Assembly: GCA_003671255.1 (NCBI GenBank)
Contig: QWPF01000003.1
Coordinates: forward strand, 1 to 64,000
DNA from: Planctomycetota bacterium
GTDB taxonomy: Bacteria; Planctomycetota; Planctomycetia; Gemmatales; Gemmataceae
Length of the DNA stretch: 64,000 bases
Direction of reading: 5' to 3'
This document shows, piece by piece, positions 52,705 to 62,580 of the stretch (its first letter is position 1; the number at the start of each line of letters is the position of its first letter). The notes beneath the pieces are model-generated. The model saw nothing but the letters and a program-made list of their open reading frames with translations, searched no databases and was not told where the DNA came from. The position numbers and the translations under genes are program-made.

Positions 52705-53514
52705 ATGTTGCGGAACCTTTTTGCAAACAAGCCTGAGCTGAAATCACCTCGCGAAATCGAGTTTATGCGCGAGGCAGGTAAATTGGTCGCTGGTGCACTC
52801 AAACTGTGCAAATCCATGGCGAAACCAGGCGTTATAACTGCGGATATCGATAAAGCTGTTGAAGATTTCTATAAACAAAATAACGCACTTTCCCTGTTTA
52901 AAGGTTATCCAGGTAAAGTACCCTTTCCTGCTGTCACCTGCATTTCAGTCAATGAGCAAGTGGTGCATGGAATTCCAGGCGGAAAAGTGGTCCGCGATGG
53001 TGATATTCTAAAAATAGATACAGCTTGCAAACTCAATGGTTGGTGTGCAGATGCCGCAATTTCTATTCCGATAGGAATAGTGAGCGACGAAAAAAAAAGG
53101 CTTATTGAAGTAGGGGAGCAAGTTCTTGACATTGCAATAAGAGAGCTATCTCGATGCAAATGGTGGACTGAAGTTGCAACAAAAATGCAAAAAGCTGCAG
53201 AAGACGCAGGATTTAGTGTTGTAACCCAATATGTGGGGCATGGTATAGGGAAATTAATGCATGAACACCCCCAAGTACCAAACTATGTTAACCGAGAAGT
53301 TAAAAAACAGGATTTCAAGCTCGAGGAAGGCCTAGTTCTTGCGGTAGAGCCCATGATTAACATGGGAAAGGCCGAAACTGAGGTCCTAAGGGATCATTGG
53401 ACCGTTGTTACCAGGGATGGCCTGCCTAGTGTTCATGTAGAACATACTTTGGCATTAACTAAGCATGGGGTTTTTGTATTAACTGCAGAAGAAGATTTAG
53501 TTATAAAAATATAA
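52705..53514 (+). CDS. map: Methionine aminopeptidase type I
   Basis: Map removes N-terminal methionine from new proteins. The 269-residue protein has the five metal ligands of the family: DTACKLNGWCADAAIS (two Asp), YVGHGIGKLMHEHPQVPNYV (His), EEGLVLAVEPMINMG (Glu) and VHVEHTLALTKHG (Glu). GAGG lies upstream of the ATG, six bases after the adk stop. In many genomes infA follows; here 143 bp without a gene come before rpmJ. Confidence 0.96.
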   Translation: MLRNLFANKPELKSPREIEFMREAGKLVAGALKLCKSMAKPGVITADIDKAVEDFYKQNNALSLFKGYPGKVPFPAVTCISVNEQVVHGIPGGKVVRDGDILKIDTACKLNGWCADAAISIPIGIVSDEKKRLIEVGEQVLDIAIRELSRCKWWTEVATKMQKAAEDAGFSVVTQYVGHGIGKLMHEHPQVPNYVNREVKKQDFKLEEGLVLAVEPMINMGKAETEVLRDHWTVVTRDGLPSVHVEHTLALTKHGVFVLTAEEDLVIKI

Positions 53515-53657
53515 AAAGCTAAAACCTTCATTTTGTTGAAGAATTTGAAGAAAAACGATGATTTGGACTTGTTTTTTCTATCAACTACTTGCCGAAGACC
53601 CTTAACCATGGTAAAAAAATAGTTTACCTTAATCCGTCAGAAGGACGGGAGTGAAAT

Positions 53658-53771
53658 ATGAAAGTTAGAACTAGTGTAAAACGAATTTGCGAAAAATGCA
53701 AATTGGTGCGTCGTCAAGGTAAAGTTTATGTAATTTGCAGCGATCCTCGCCATAAACAAAGGCAGGGTTGA
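53658..53771 (+). CDS. rpmJ: Ribosomal protein L36, zinc-binding form
   Basis: A complete 37-residue L36. The zinc ligands Cys11, Cys14, Cys27 and His32 are all present ([19 protein letters not shown] followed by [10 protein letters not shown]). GGGAG precedes the ATG. It lies 16 bp upstream of rpsM, at the start of the alpha operon. Confidence 0.96.
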   Translation: MKVRTSVKRICEKCKLVRRQGKVYVICSDPRHKQRQG

Positions 53772-53787
53772 TCAAGGGAGCCAGAGA

Positions 53788-54174
53788 ATGCCGCGTATTC
53801 TAGGTGTTGATATTCCAAATGAAAAGCCAACCCATATAGCCCTACGCTATATTTATGGGATTGGGCCCGCTCTTGCATTGCGCTTGTGTGAAGAAGCTCG
53901 GGTTGACCCGCTTCGCCGGGCAAAAGAACTTAACGAAGATGATGTTAGCCGTTTGGCAAACATCCTTGACCGAGAATATGTAGTGGAAGGGCCTCTTCGC
54001 AGGCAAATTCAACAAAATATTGCTCGATTAAGAGATATCGGATCCTACAGAGGCTCGCGCCATCGTCGTAGCTTACCTGTTAGGGGTCAGCGAACAAAAA
54101 CAAACGCCCGCACCAGAAAAGGTCCAAGAAAGACCGTCGCTGGTAAGAAGGGTGTTAAAGAGCTTAGAGGTTAA
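53788..54174 (+). CDS. rpsM: Ribosomal protein S13
   Basis: S13 contacts P-site tRNA and forms an intersubunit bridge. The 128 residues include [60 protein letters not shown] and [25 protein letters not shown] lies upstream of the ATG. Order rpmJ-rpsM-rpsK-rpsD-rpoA-rplQ is that of the alpha operon. Confidence 0.97.
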   Translation: MPRILGVDIPNEKPTHIALRYIYGIGPALALRLCEEARVDPLRRAKELNEDDVSRLANILDREYVVEGPLRRQIQQNIARLRDIGSYRGSRHRRSLPVRGQRTKTNARTRKGPRKTVAGKKGVKELRG

Positions 54175-54206
54175 TTGTAATTTAATTTTCACGGAGATAC
54201 TCTTTC

Positions 54207-54581
54207 GTGTCCAAGAAGAAAAAACAGCGTCGTAATGTCAGTCGGGGAGTAGCTCATATACTTGCTACCTTCAACAATACCATAGTTACCATTACTGATA
54301 CTAATGGTGATACTCTTTGTTGTGCATCGGCAGGAACCTGTGCATTCAAAGGAAGCAGGAAAAGCACTCCTTTTGCAGCTCAACGAGCAGCGGAAGAAGC
54401 AGCATCCCGAGCTTTGAAATTTGGGCTTAAAGAAATTGAAGTCCGAGTCAAAGGCCCAGGTTCAGGTAGAGAGTCTGCGATTACTGCACTCCAAGCTTCC
54501 GGCTTGAATGTAAAAGCAATCGAAGATGTAACGCCACTTCCTCACAATGGTTGTAGGCCGCCTAAGCGTCGTCGAGTATAA
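54207..54581 (+). CDS. rpsK: Ribosomal protein S11
   Basis: S11 forms the platform of the small subunit near the E site. The 124-residue product starts with GTG (54207), preceded by GGAG about ten bases upstream. Motifs are [40 protein letters not shown] and [20 protein letters not shown]. It ends [13 protein letters not shown] as usual. Confidence 0.97.
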   Translation: MSKKKKQRRNVSRGVAHILATFNNTIVTITDTNGDTLCCASAGTCAFKGSRKSTPFAAQRAAEEAASRALKFGLKEIEVRVKGPGSGRESAITALQASGLNVKAIEDVTPLPHNGCRPPKRRRV

Positions 54582-54644
54582 TAGGAATATGTATCCATCA
54601 GGAAGATTTATAACTTTTAACCGCTAGAGATAGTAATAACATCC

Positions 54645-55277
54645 ATGGCAAGAATCACCGATCCAGTATGTAGAATTTGCCGAAGAGAAGGCGTAAAGCT
54701 TTATCTTAAAGGCCTTCGTTGTGAGTCGCCTAAGTGCGCAATCGAAAGACGCAATCAACCGCCCGGTATGCATCTTCGTCGCGGTAAACCCAGCGAATAC
54801 GGTATTCGTCTTCGTGAAAAACAAAAACTTAAAAGGTTTTATGGTTTGCTCGAAAGGCAATTCCGAAGATATTTTGAAATCGCAAGCCGTTCAAAGCAAA
54901 ACACTGGTGAAGTTTTAATCACCTTGTTAGAACGCAGGCTTGATAATGTTGTATTCCGTTTAGGATTCGCACCAAATCGTGCAGCAGCAAGGCAACTTGT
55001 AGCTCATGGGCATGTGACGATCAATGGCGTACCAACCGATATTCCAAGTTTGATCATGAAACCAAACGATGTTGTTGCAGTGAAAAACCGCAAGCGTTCC
55101 ATCGACTTGGTTAGGTTGCAAGTACAACAAACTTCGCCAAATATTCCTGACTTTTTGACTATTACTAATCAGGAACCTCCCGAAGGAAAAATGACACGGA
55201 TGCCGACTCGTGGCGACATGGATCCACATATTGAAGAAATTCGTGAACAGTTAATCATTGAATTCTGCTCCCGTTAA
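54645..55277 (+). CDS. rpsD: Ribosomal protein S4, four-cysteine form
   Basis: S4 is a primary 16S binder and fidelity protein. The 210-residue product keeps four N-terminal cysteines (CRICRREG and CESPKC), so it is the zinc-binding form. The S4 RNA-binding domain is RRLDNVVFRLGFAPNRAAAR followed by QLVAHGHVTINGVPTDIPS. In E. coli S4 represses the alpha operon. Confidence 0.97.
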   Translation: MARITDPVCRICRREGVKLYLKGLRCESPKCAIERRNQPPGMHLRRGKPSEYGIRLREKQKLKRFYGLLERQFRRYFEIASRSKQNTGEVLITLLERRLDNVVFRLGFAPNRAAARQLVAHGHVTINGVPTDIPSLIMKPNDVVAVKNRKRSIDLVRLQVQQTSPNIPDFLTITNQEPPEGKMTRMPTRGDMDPHIEEIREQLIIEFCSR

Positions 55278-55352
55278 AAATTGGTAATCTTTTATTTGAT
55301 CATAATCAGGCTTGAGATATCGGCCTTTAAATAGTTTAGGAGTGTTTTAATT

Positions 55353-56348
55353 ATGCGTATTCGATGGCGCGGTTTGGAATTACCGAGTAGGGTTAATGGC
55401 GATCGATCCACTCTTTCCGACACCTACGGTAAGTTTTATGCAGAGCCCTTTGAAAGGGGTTTTGGTGTTTCGATTGGTAATAGCATTCGCAGGATTCTTC
55501 TTTCAAGCCTTGAAGGAAGTGCTATAACCCAAGTTAAAATCGAAGGCGTTCAACACGAAATCACTACCATTCCTGGCGTGGTTGAAGATGTTATCGACAT
55601 TATCCTAAATATTAAAAGCTTGGTTGTTAAAAACATAAGTGATTTGCCACAAACCATCCGCATCGAAAAGCATGAAAAAGGTGTGGTTACTGCTGCAAAT
55701 ATTATTACAACTGAAGCTGTTCAGATTATTAATCCTGAACATGTAATTGCAACACTTACAGACGATGTGCCTTTCAAAGTCGAAATGACTGTTGAAAATG
55801 GTCGTGGTTATCGCATGGCTGAAGAAAATGTAGCAGGAGATCGAGAGATCGGTGTAATACCAATCGACTCAAGTTTTACGCCTGTTATTCGAGTTAAATA
55901 CGAAATCGAAGATACTCGAGTTGGCCAAAAAACCAACTACGATAAATTGATTTTGGAAATCTGGACTAATGGAACGGTAACTCCACAAATGGCACTTGTT
56001 GAAGGTGCAAAGATTCTTCGAAAACACCTCAATCCCTTTATTCAATATGCAGAACCCGGCCCAGAAGTTGGTCTGGAACATATTCAGGAACCTGTTGCAT
56101 CATCCACGGTTGATGTTGAACTTGAACGCAAGCTTAATATGAGCCTTGCTGAATTGGAATTGTCGGTTAGGGCAACCAATTGTTTGGAATCTGAAGGTAT
56201 CTCCACCGTACGCGACTTGGTAATGCGTTCTGAAGAAGAACTGCTTGAAGTTCGTAACTTTGGTGAAACCACCCTTAAAGAAGTTAAGATTAAACTTGAT
56301 GAGCGAAATCTTAAACTAGGTTTAAGATCTTCTGCTCTTCGTAAGTAA
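55353..56348 (+). CDS. rpoA: RNA polymerase alpha subunit
   Basis: Alpha dimerises to start RNA polymerase assembly and contacts activators and UP elements. The 331-residue product has the N-terminal domain ([38 protein letters not shown]) and the C-terminal domain ([40 protein letters not shown]). Length is normal. TTAGGAG lies upstream of the ATG. Confidence 0.97.
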   Translation: MRIRWRGLELPSRVNGDRSTLSDTYGKFYAEPFERGFGVSIGNSIRRILLSSLEGSAITQVKIEGVQHEITTIPGVVEDVIDIILNIKSLVVKNISDLPQTIRIEKHEKGVVTAANIITTEAVQIINPEHVIATLTDDVPFKVEMTVENGRGYRMAEENVAGDREIGVIPIDSSFTPVIRVKYEIEDTRVGQKTNYDKLILEIWTNGTVTPQMALVEGAKILRKHLNPFIQYAEPGPEVGLEHIQEPVASSTVDVELERKLNMSLAELELSVRATNCLESEGISTVRDLVMRSEEELLEVRNFGETTLKEVKIKLDERNLKLGLRSSALRK

Positions 56349-56384
56349 ATTGTAATTTTCATAACTAAAAGTAGAGATTGAGCC

Positions 56385-56804
56385 ATGCGCCATTTAAGAA
56401 GAGGCAGACAACTAGGAAGAAATCAGGACCATCGAATTGCGTTGTTCCGAAATCTTACCCGGGCTTTATTTACTCACCGTCGAATAATCACCGGCCTTGA
56501 AAAAGCCAAGGAAGTCCGGATATTCGCTGAAAAGCTTATTACCTTGGCTAAAAAAGACACCCTGCATTCCCGCAGGCTTGCTCTTTCCCGACTCCGCGAC
56601 AAAGAAGCTGTTGAGCTTCTTTTCAAAGAAATCGCACCCCTGTTCGCCAATCGTGCAGGTGGTTACACACGAGTTTTAAAGCGTGAAGAAAGGCGTCTTG
56701 GAGACGGTGGCCAAACTGCATTTCTTGAGTTGGTATTAGAATCTCGAACCAAAGATGTCAGCACTGCTGCACCCGTAATTATTGATGCAGATGTAAAAAA
56801 ATAG
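56385..56804 (+). CDS. rplQ: Ribosomal protein L17
   Basis: L17 is at the tunnel exit side of the large subunit. The 139 residues show RHLRRGRQLGRNQDHRIALF, RNLTRALFTHRRIITGLEKA and RAGGYTRVLKREERRLGDGG. It is the last gene of the 34-kb block; a strong terminator follows 20 bp after the stop. Confidence 0.97.
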   Translation: MRHLRRGRQLGRNQDHRIALFRNLTRALFTHRRIITGLEKAKEVRIFAEKLITLAKKDTLHSRRLALSRLRDKEAVELLFKEIAPLFANRAGGYTRVLKREERRLGDGGQTAFLELVLESRTKDVSTAAPVIIDADVKK

Positions 56805-56824
56805 TCTCACAATTTAGATAAAAC

Positions 56825-56860
56825 AAGAAAGCCGGGGTATTATTACCCCGGCTTTCTTTA
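56825..56860 (+). terminator. Strong terminator ending the ribosomal protein block
   Basis: AAGAAAGCCGGGGTA (56825-56839) pairs perfectly with TACCCCGGCTTTCTT (56844-56858) across a TTAT loop, with U-rich sequence at the 3' side. Because the stem is symmetrical and A-rich on the 5' side it could also work from the minus strand. Confidence 0.92.
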
Positions 56861-56958
56861 CTTTCCCACCTTAATTAATTGCCAACCTAGGGTTGACTAC
56901 ATTTTTGCATGAAGGTATTACCCCTTTACGGTGTTTACTTTTATGGTTGGAGAATGCG

Positions 56959-58278
56959 ATGTTTACCCTTCAGTTTGTTGCCGCAGTGTTACTTTTTCTT
57001 TCAAATCAGAATGCTGTTTCTTTCAAAGAAACGCCACAGGCTGATGATTGCTTAAAAATAGAATTGTCGCTAAATTTAAAAGGCGAAATGAAGGTGCAAC
57101 GCGATGGAAAAATGGTTGCCATCCCAATGGTTGCCAATGCCAGTCACCATTTTGAAGAGCGAATCATCCATTTATCTTCCACCGGAATTCCAGATAAAGT
57201 TGCAAGGAATTATTCGAAAGCAGATGCTTTATTTAACATTGAAGGCAACAAATCTGAAAGAACACTACGCAAGCAAAGAAGTTTGATTGTAGCTCAAAGG
57301 CCGGAGAATTCTATTTTTGTTTACAGCCCAAAAGGCCCGTTAACGAGAGAAGAGTTAGAACTAACAGGAGAACACTTCGACACTTTATCCTTGGCCAATT
57401 TAATTCCAGATAAAGGGCCAATTCCAACAGAAGCATGGAAGCTAAAGGATTTTACAGTTCAAGCCATTTGTAATTTCGAAGGTCTATCTGAGCATACACT
57501 CACAGGAAAAGTTGTTTCCAATGAAAACGGGATTGTGACTTTTAAAATTGAAGGAACCGCAACGGGTGTTGAATCAGGTGCAAGCGTAACATCAACAGTA
57601 AATGCGACAGGTACTTGGACCGAAAAAGCTGCAAAAATCACAAATCTAAACTGGAAACAAAGTGACAACAGAGAGGCTGGGCCAGTTAATCCTGCTTCTA
57701 AAACAGAAATGGAAATCATAATTAAACGCGAAGTTCTTGAAACACCACAAACTCTTAATGATGCTGCTCTAGTTTCAATACCCCAAGATTTTGATGTGCC
57801 TAATTTAATGACTTATGTTGAATTCAAAGACCAGCAAGGTCGATTTGATTTATCGATGAGCAGAGATTGGCAACTTGTTGCAAAGACTGAAAACCACTTG
57901 GTTTTGCGCTTGGTTGAAAAGGGCGACTTTATTGCTCAAGCTACTGTATCTGTATGGAGCAAAGCAGAACCAGGCAAACATCTTTCGGTTGCAGAATTCA
58001 AAACTATCACAGAACGAACTCCAGGCTGGGTGGTTGAAAAAGACCTACAAGAAGGAGAAGTTCCTTCCGGTGACAAAGGCCGTTGGGTTTACAGAATTTC
58101 CGCTTTGGGCCAACTTGATAATGTCCCTACCATGCAAAATTATTATGTAGTCACCAGTCCCGGTGGCGAGCAGGTTGTTGTAACATTCAGCTTATCGCCT
58201 AAGCAGGCAGAGAAATTAGGGACAAAAGATTTGTCATTGATAGGCAGCTTGGAATTACCTGGAACTGCAGGAAAGTAA
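56959..58278 (+). CDS. Secreted protein of unknown function
   Basis: I do not recognise the family. From the ATG at 56959 (GGAG six bases upstream) the protein has 439 residues with a signal peptide (MFTLQFVAAVLLFLSNQNAV). The middle is beta-rich and repetitive in style (FKIEGTATGVESGASVTSTV, NATGTWTEKAAKITNLNWKQ). The last ~150 residues (FDVPNLMTYVEFKDQQGRFD, DWQLVAKTENHLVLRLVEKG) look like a PsbP-like or lipid-binding fold in pattern only. It stands alone between the ribosomal terminator and the convergent DMT permease. Confidence 0.75.
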   Translation: MFTLQFVAAVLLFLSNQNAVSFKETPQADDCLKIELSLNLKGEMKVQRDGKMVAIPMVANASHHFEERIIHLSSTGIPDKVARNYSKADALFNIEGNKSERTLRKQRSLIVAQRPENSIFVYSPKGPLTREELELTGEHFDTLSLANLIPDKGPIPTEAWKLKDFTVQAICNFEGLSEHTLTGKVVSNENGIVTFKIEGTATGVESGASVTSTVNATGTWTEKAAKITNLNWKQSDNREAGPVNPASKTEMEIIIKREVLETPQTLNDAALVSIPQDFDVPNLMTYVEFKDQQGRFDLSMSRDWQLVAKTENHLVLRLVEKGDFIAQATVSVWSKAEPGKHLSVAEFKTITERTPGWVVEKDLQEGEVPSGDKGRWVYRISALGQLDNVPTMQNYYVVTSPGGEQVVVTFSLSPKQAEKLGTKDLSLIGSLELPGTAGK

Positions 58279-58385
58279 CAACCCAACAAAGCCTAAGGGG
58301 ATTCTCGTTCATGATTATTAGGAAGAATGAAGCTGCCTAGTGAAGTGAAATCCATTTCTTTGCCATCACAACCGCAGCAGAATCG

Positions 58386-59276
58386 TCACTGATTTATCTC
58401 TGGATCATCCTTAAGCATCACCCAGCCAGTTGGTAAAAGAATAAGCAAAATGCCTAAAACTTCTGCAATAGCCAAAGACTTTTGCCAAAACAAGACATCA
58501 CCAATAACTGCGAAAACAACTTGACTAAGGCCTACAACCGAAATTTTAGTTGGGGTACCACTTGAAAAGGCGAGCGTTAAAAAGTTCTGGCCTATGGTTG
58601 CGGAAATCCCTATCCCCAACAAAAGTAATACGATTTTAAAATCCAAATCACTAATGGTAGCGCCCACATTAGGGGTAAAAGGTAAAATTAAAAGGCATAA
58701 GGCAGTTGCGACTCCAGAAAAGTGAACCACAATAGCTTGGGTTGGAATGCCTTTGATTTTATGCAATCCGATCATTGCCAGTGCAGTAAAAAACGAAGCG
58801 GTAATCGCGGAAGCAATTGCCAAATAATTATCACTCAGGAGTGGTTTTTGAATCAAACCAACGCCAATAATCCCCATGCAAACAGCAACCCAATCCGAAA
58901 AGGATGGTTTCTTTTTTAACATGGGCCATGACAACAAAGCCACCCATAACGGAAACATATTGGTAACGGTAAGAACCAACGAAAGCTGCAATTTAGTTAA
59001 AGCATAGAAAGAACAAACCAGGGATACACTGCCAGCTATACTTCGAAGCCAAAGGCTTCGCGACCCCATAACCACAGGGTTGATTCGAAAAGCCATAGCA
59101 AGGATGAATGAAAACAGGAAAACTAAAAAAGCTCTAAAGAATGCGATAATCTGCCAATCAAGGCTAATTCCCATTGCTGAGATATGGCCTAAAGCAAAGG
59201 TAAAATTACCCATAAAGGTGAATGCAACGCAACCACTTACCATCCACAAATATGGCATAAAAGCAGACCGATTCAT
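58386..59276 (-). CDS. EamA/DMT-family permease
   Basis: A 296-residue membrane protein with about ten hydrophobic helices arranged as two EamA halves, the drug/metabolite transporter layout. Typical features are IIAFFRAFLVFLFSFILAMA and the mid-protein PLWVALLSWPMLKKKPSFSD, followed by WVAVCMGIIGVGLIQKP. Members export amino acids, nucleosides or other metabolites; the substrate is not deducible. It is 44 bp upstream of nothing on its strand except the end of the window's minus-strand run, and may follow the cytochrome gene in one transcript. Confidence 0.85.
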   Translation of the reverse strand: MNRSAFMPYLWMVSGCVAFTFMGNFTFALGHISAMGISLDWQIIAFFRAFLVFLFSFILAMAFRINPVVMGSRSLWLRSIAGSVSLVCSFYALTKLQLSLVLTVTNMFPLWVALLSWPMLKKKPSFSDWVAVCMGIIGVGLIQKPLLSDNYLAIASAITASFFTALAMIGLHKIKGIPTQAIVVHFSGVATALCLLILPFTPNVGATISDLDFKIVLLLLGIGISATIGQNFLTLAFSSGTPTKISVVGLSQVVFAVIGDVLFWQKSLAIAEVLGILLILLPTGWVMLKDDPEINQ

Positions 59277-59320
59277 TCTCTACTGCCCATTTGTGTTATT
59301 AAAAATAAAGAGATAAATGG

Positions 59321-60988
59321 TTACTCAGATGCTGGAGAAGGGTGTGCAACTTTAGGCCATTTTCGTTCAAAGCCCTTGTTCGTCCAGGTAACATCATTAT
59401 CGATATCATGACATTTTTGGCAGGACTGATCAATTTTACCGAGCCTAGATTCTTTGGCGGCAGGGTTTTCATCGGGAGAGGCTTTCCATGGATTAATAAG
59501 TTTAAGCCAAGTCTCATCGTTAGGTTTTTTAACATGTTCGCTAGAAGGGCCATGGCAACTTTCGCACCCAACATTCGTAAGATTGGGTGTTTTTTCAAAA
59601 GTAGTAAAACCCGATTGGTACCCAAAACCAACGGTGTGGCAAACAATGCACTCGGGGTCATAGTGTCGCAAAGAGGGTTCCTTGGCATCAACAAGGGTTT
59701 GGTAGGCATGACTATGAGTCGATTTTTTCCAGACATCATAAGCACCTTCGTGGCATTTCTTACATTTTTCAGAACCGACATAAACAGGATTTGATTCGGG
59801 GGCAGAAACTTGAACCGAGTGCCTAGCTTGTCCAAACCGGGACAGGTAATTTTCGTTTTTGAGTTCTTTGGAGTAGGATTCCATGAGTTCCATTACAGGA
59901 TGGTTCTTTTTTGCGGATTCAGTCGTCATGTAATCTTCAGACATTTGTTCAATGGTATACCTGAATTTAAAAGGCTGAATCGGGTCGCCTGTTTTATAAA
60001 CACCCAATACCCCAACATATTTACCCTTGGTGCCCATCCTGATAATAAGGGATTGTTTTTTATTATCGTGGTTGATGGTGATCGGGTTCGAGGAAGGTTC
60101 ATCTTCTTCACTGAGGCACATTAGTATTTGAAATTCGGGATAGGATTGTGCAGCTTTTAAAGCTTCAGTCGCAGGTTCTCCCTTTGGACTGCGATTAAGT
60201 ACACCTTGATAAAGCAGGACTTTAAGCTGAATATTTTCTTGCGTCATTTCTTTTAACACGGAATCTAGCCCCGCTTTTGATGGTCCAAACTTAACCCGGG
60301 GGTCTTTGATTTTTTCAGCAACATTTGGGCTGACAACACCTGTTACTCCCAGCTTGATATCCGATCCCTTGATATCAACTTTCTGCCACGCAGACACTTG
60401 ATCAGGAAATTCTTTTTCTCGATCTAGAAGATTCGCTGCAACAACTCGTGGGGTAGGTTCATTAAGTGCGAACTCAGCAAGGGCGTTAAACAAAGGCATG
60501 GCTGTTTCATACTCTCCAAAACCAACAACCGAATAACCAATTTTTTTCTGAGCATTCATGGCATAGCGATATTTAATCAGCCCTTGTTCATTGGGTAGGG
60601 AAACAGGCCCTTGTTTCTGAGGAAGATCTCCAAGATCTAAGGCAGTAAGGTTCCACCCATTAGTTTTAAGGGCTTGAATAAAATTATAGCGCCTTTCCAA
60701 ACCACCTACTTGCGGCCTAGAACAACCGCAGGGTAATAAATAGCCATGCTGCTGAGCGGTAAGAATAATAGTAAGGTCGGGTTTTTCCCACTTTAATAAA
60801 GACTTAGGAATGGGAGTTGTCGAGGCAATCGCAATCGGTTCTTTGCCTTTAATTTCTTGGGCGAGAACATTGGCAAATAATCCCCAATGATATGCAGCTA
60901 TAAAAACAGAACCTAAAATAACTGCAGAAACACATATTTTTTTAGAAGTCACGCAATTTCTTAGTAATACAACAATCTTAGTTATCAT
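59321..60988 (-). CDS. Tetraheme cytochrome c with degenerate nucleotidase-like domain
   Basis: A 555-residue exported protein, anchored or secreted through VSAVILGSVFIAAYHWGLFA. Residues ~70-350 resemble the UshA-type calcineurin phosphatase fold (LTIILTAQQHGYLLPCGCSR, ALDLGDLPQKQGPV), but the metal-binding Asp-x-His is replaced by Gln-Gln-His, so this part is probably not catalytic. The C-terminal ~150 residues hold four CxxCH heme sites (Cys409/412, Cys447/450, Cys475/478, Cys523/526) in a cytochrome c554-like order. AAGGTGA precedes the ATG. A role in extracytoplasmic electron transfer is likely. Confidence 0.85.
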   Translation of the reverse strand: MITKIVVLLRNCVTSKKICVSAVILGSVFIAAYHWGLFANVLAQEIKGKEPIAIASTTPIPKSLLKWEKPDLTIILTAQQHGYLLPCGCSRPQVGGLERRYNFIQALKTNGWNLTALDLGDLPQKQGPVSLPNEQGLIKYRYAMNAQKKIGYSVVGFGEYETAMPLFNALAEFALNEPTPRVVAANLLDREKEFPDQVSAWQKVDIKGSDIKLGVTGVVSPNVAEKIKDPRVKFGPSKAGLDSVLKEMTQENIQLKVLLYQGVLNRSPKGEPATEALKAAQSYPEFQILMCLSEEDEPSSNPITINHDNKKQSLIIRMGTKGKYVGVLGVYKTGDPIQPFKFRYTIEQMSEDYMTTESAKKNHPVMELMESYSKELKNENYLSRFGQARHSVQVSAPESNPVYVGSEKCKKCHEGAYDVWKKSTHSHAYQTLVDAKEPSLRHYDPECIVCHTVGFGYQSGFTTFEKTPNLTNVGCESCHGPSSEHVKKPNDETWLKLINPWKASPDENPAAKESRLGKIDQSCQKCHDIDNDVTWTNKGFERKWPKVAHPSPASE

Positions 60989-61060
60989 GATCAGTCACCT
61001 TCCATGGTGTTAAATAATTAACCATACAATATAGTTATAGGCCTGCCTGGGTGCAATTAA

Positions 61061-62455
61061 TTAGTTATCGGCACGGCCTTCAACAGGAACACGGATTGAC
61101 CTTGAGGCATTACCTTGGGATTTTAAGTAGAAAGAACTATCGCGAAAGAATTCATCATCCCTTGGAAAAGGGCCACTAACGGTGTTAGGTGCTATTTCGA
61201 TGGAGTACTTCCAAGTTCGTCGCCCAGAAACATCCTGAGGCCATCCGGGAACAAGCTTTACCTTGAGGTAAGTAGTAGTTTTAGAGATATCTAATTCAAG
61301 ATCTATTCCTTGCAAATCGGTTTCGATTTTCAACTCCTTTTTGGCGCCCAGCCCTCTTTGAAAAACCCCCATGGAAAGCCTACCCCGTTGTTCTGCATCA
61401 AGAATTCGAAACTCGCCCTCAACCTTTCCAGAGATTTTGGCTTCAACCCGGCTATCAGATTCTAAATCCTTTTGATTATTTTTTGTAATAACGAACTCAA
61501 TTTGTCTGCTAAAAGGGCCAAGTTCCATCAAATCTTTACCTCCGGGTACGGTATAAGAAGCCGTGATCGGAACCATGTAACCGCATAAAAGAGGGGCGCC
61601 GCCGAACTGTTTTTCATCATTTTTAAGTTCTTCATTAGTCAAGGGAACAGGTTTTCCAATGATGATGGTTTCGTCAGGCCTAGGTCTTGTCATTTTGACA
61701 ATAAAGTCGAAGGATTTTCGTGTGGAAGAATAACATTTAAAAGCTACTTTTTTTTCTGAAACTAGAGGAGACAAAACATCCAATGCGATTTCTACAGGAT
61801 TAACAAAGAGCGCAGGTTGCACATTGACCAAAGCTTCAAGCCTAGATTCATTTCCCCCACCTTTTTTTCCCATCCACATGTTCGCGGTCAAACGATTAGG
61901 GCCCATTTTTTCAGTTTTCCACTGAAGCCTGATCCATCCAACGGTCCCGCCATTCAAAACAGGTTGCTCATTTTGTTCCAAGGCAACAGGGGTAACTTGT
62001 TTTTCAAGAGTAGCTTTAACATCAGCTTTGGCCAAAGCTTCTTCAATTTTCAAGAGGTTGATTTTTCCCATAGCATCTTTGGTGCTATTATTTTTCAACC
62101 ATTCTGTTGGGATTTCGAAAACAAGAACACTCGTACAGGTACAGTTTTTACTATCGAGGCCAATTTTAAGAGGTAATAAACCTTCATGGGCGAAGAGATA
62201 ATCCTGCTTTCCCCCCATTTTGTACTCATTTTCAAGAGCATTTATACCATCAGCAGGATAGACTTTTTGCAAAAAAGTGAGTTCTTGATTAGAACCGTCA
62301 TCCGCAGTATCGGAAGACTTTTGCGTGCTATTATCTTTGTTTTGGACTTGTGTTTTAGGTTCGTTGAAACCGCCTAGATAATTCATTGCAAAGGTAAGAC
62401 CAAACACCATAATAACAAAAAGCAAAACAGCAATAATTCCCTGCGAAGACTTCAT
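61061..62455 (-). CDS. Membrane-anchored protein with CxC motif, unknown function
   Basis: A 464-residue protein with one N-terminal membrane anchor (GIIAVLLFVIMVFGLTFAMN), a polar linker (NKDNSTQKSSDTADDGSNQE) and a long beta-rich extracytoplasmic part. PLKIGLDSKNCTCTSVLVFE resembles the CGCT motif region of DUF1573 domains, which are frequent in planctomycetes, but the match is partial. Start 62455 is set by GAGGTG seven bases upstream; a TTG at 62461 is too close to that site. It lies between the tetraheme cytochrome gene and the thioredoxin-like gene, all on the minus strand. Confidence 0.7.
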   Translation of the reverse strand: MKSSQGIIAVLLFVIMVFGLTFAMNYLGGFNEPKTQVQNKDNSTQKSSDTADDGSNQELTFLQKVYPADGINALENEYKMGGKQDYLFAHEGLLPLKIGLDSKNCTCTSVLVFEIPTEWLKNNSTKDAMGKINLLKIEEALAKADVKATLEKQVTPVALEQNEQPVLNGGTVGWIRLQWKTEKMGPNRLTANMWMGKKGGGNESRLEALVNVQPALFVNPVEIALDVLSPLVSEKKVAFKCYSSTRKSFDFIVKMTRPRPDETIIIGKPVPLTNEELKNDEKQFGGAPLLCGYMVPITASYTVPGGKDLMELGPFSRQIEFVITKNNQKDLESDSRVEAKISGKVEGEFRILDAEQRGRLSMGVFQRGLGAKKELKIETDLQGIDLELDISKTTTYLKVKLVPGWPQDVSGRRTWKYSIEIAPNTVSGPFPRDDEFFRDSSFYLKSQGNASRSIRVPVEGRADN

Positions 62456-62580
62456 AACCAAACACCTCTACATGAAAATGTACGACCAGTATAATAACAT
62501 AAGCAGGATAATTATTGCAAATATGAGGAAAAGATTCTGCTAAAAATACTTCGTTAAATGAAGTAAAAGAAAAACCTTCT

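Noticed and set aside
53515-53657. Hidden infA or other small gene between map and rpmJ
   Set aside because: No IF-1-like or other convincing small frame with a ribosome binding site is present; infA is at 8046-8306.
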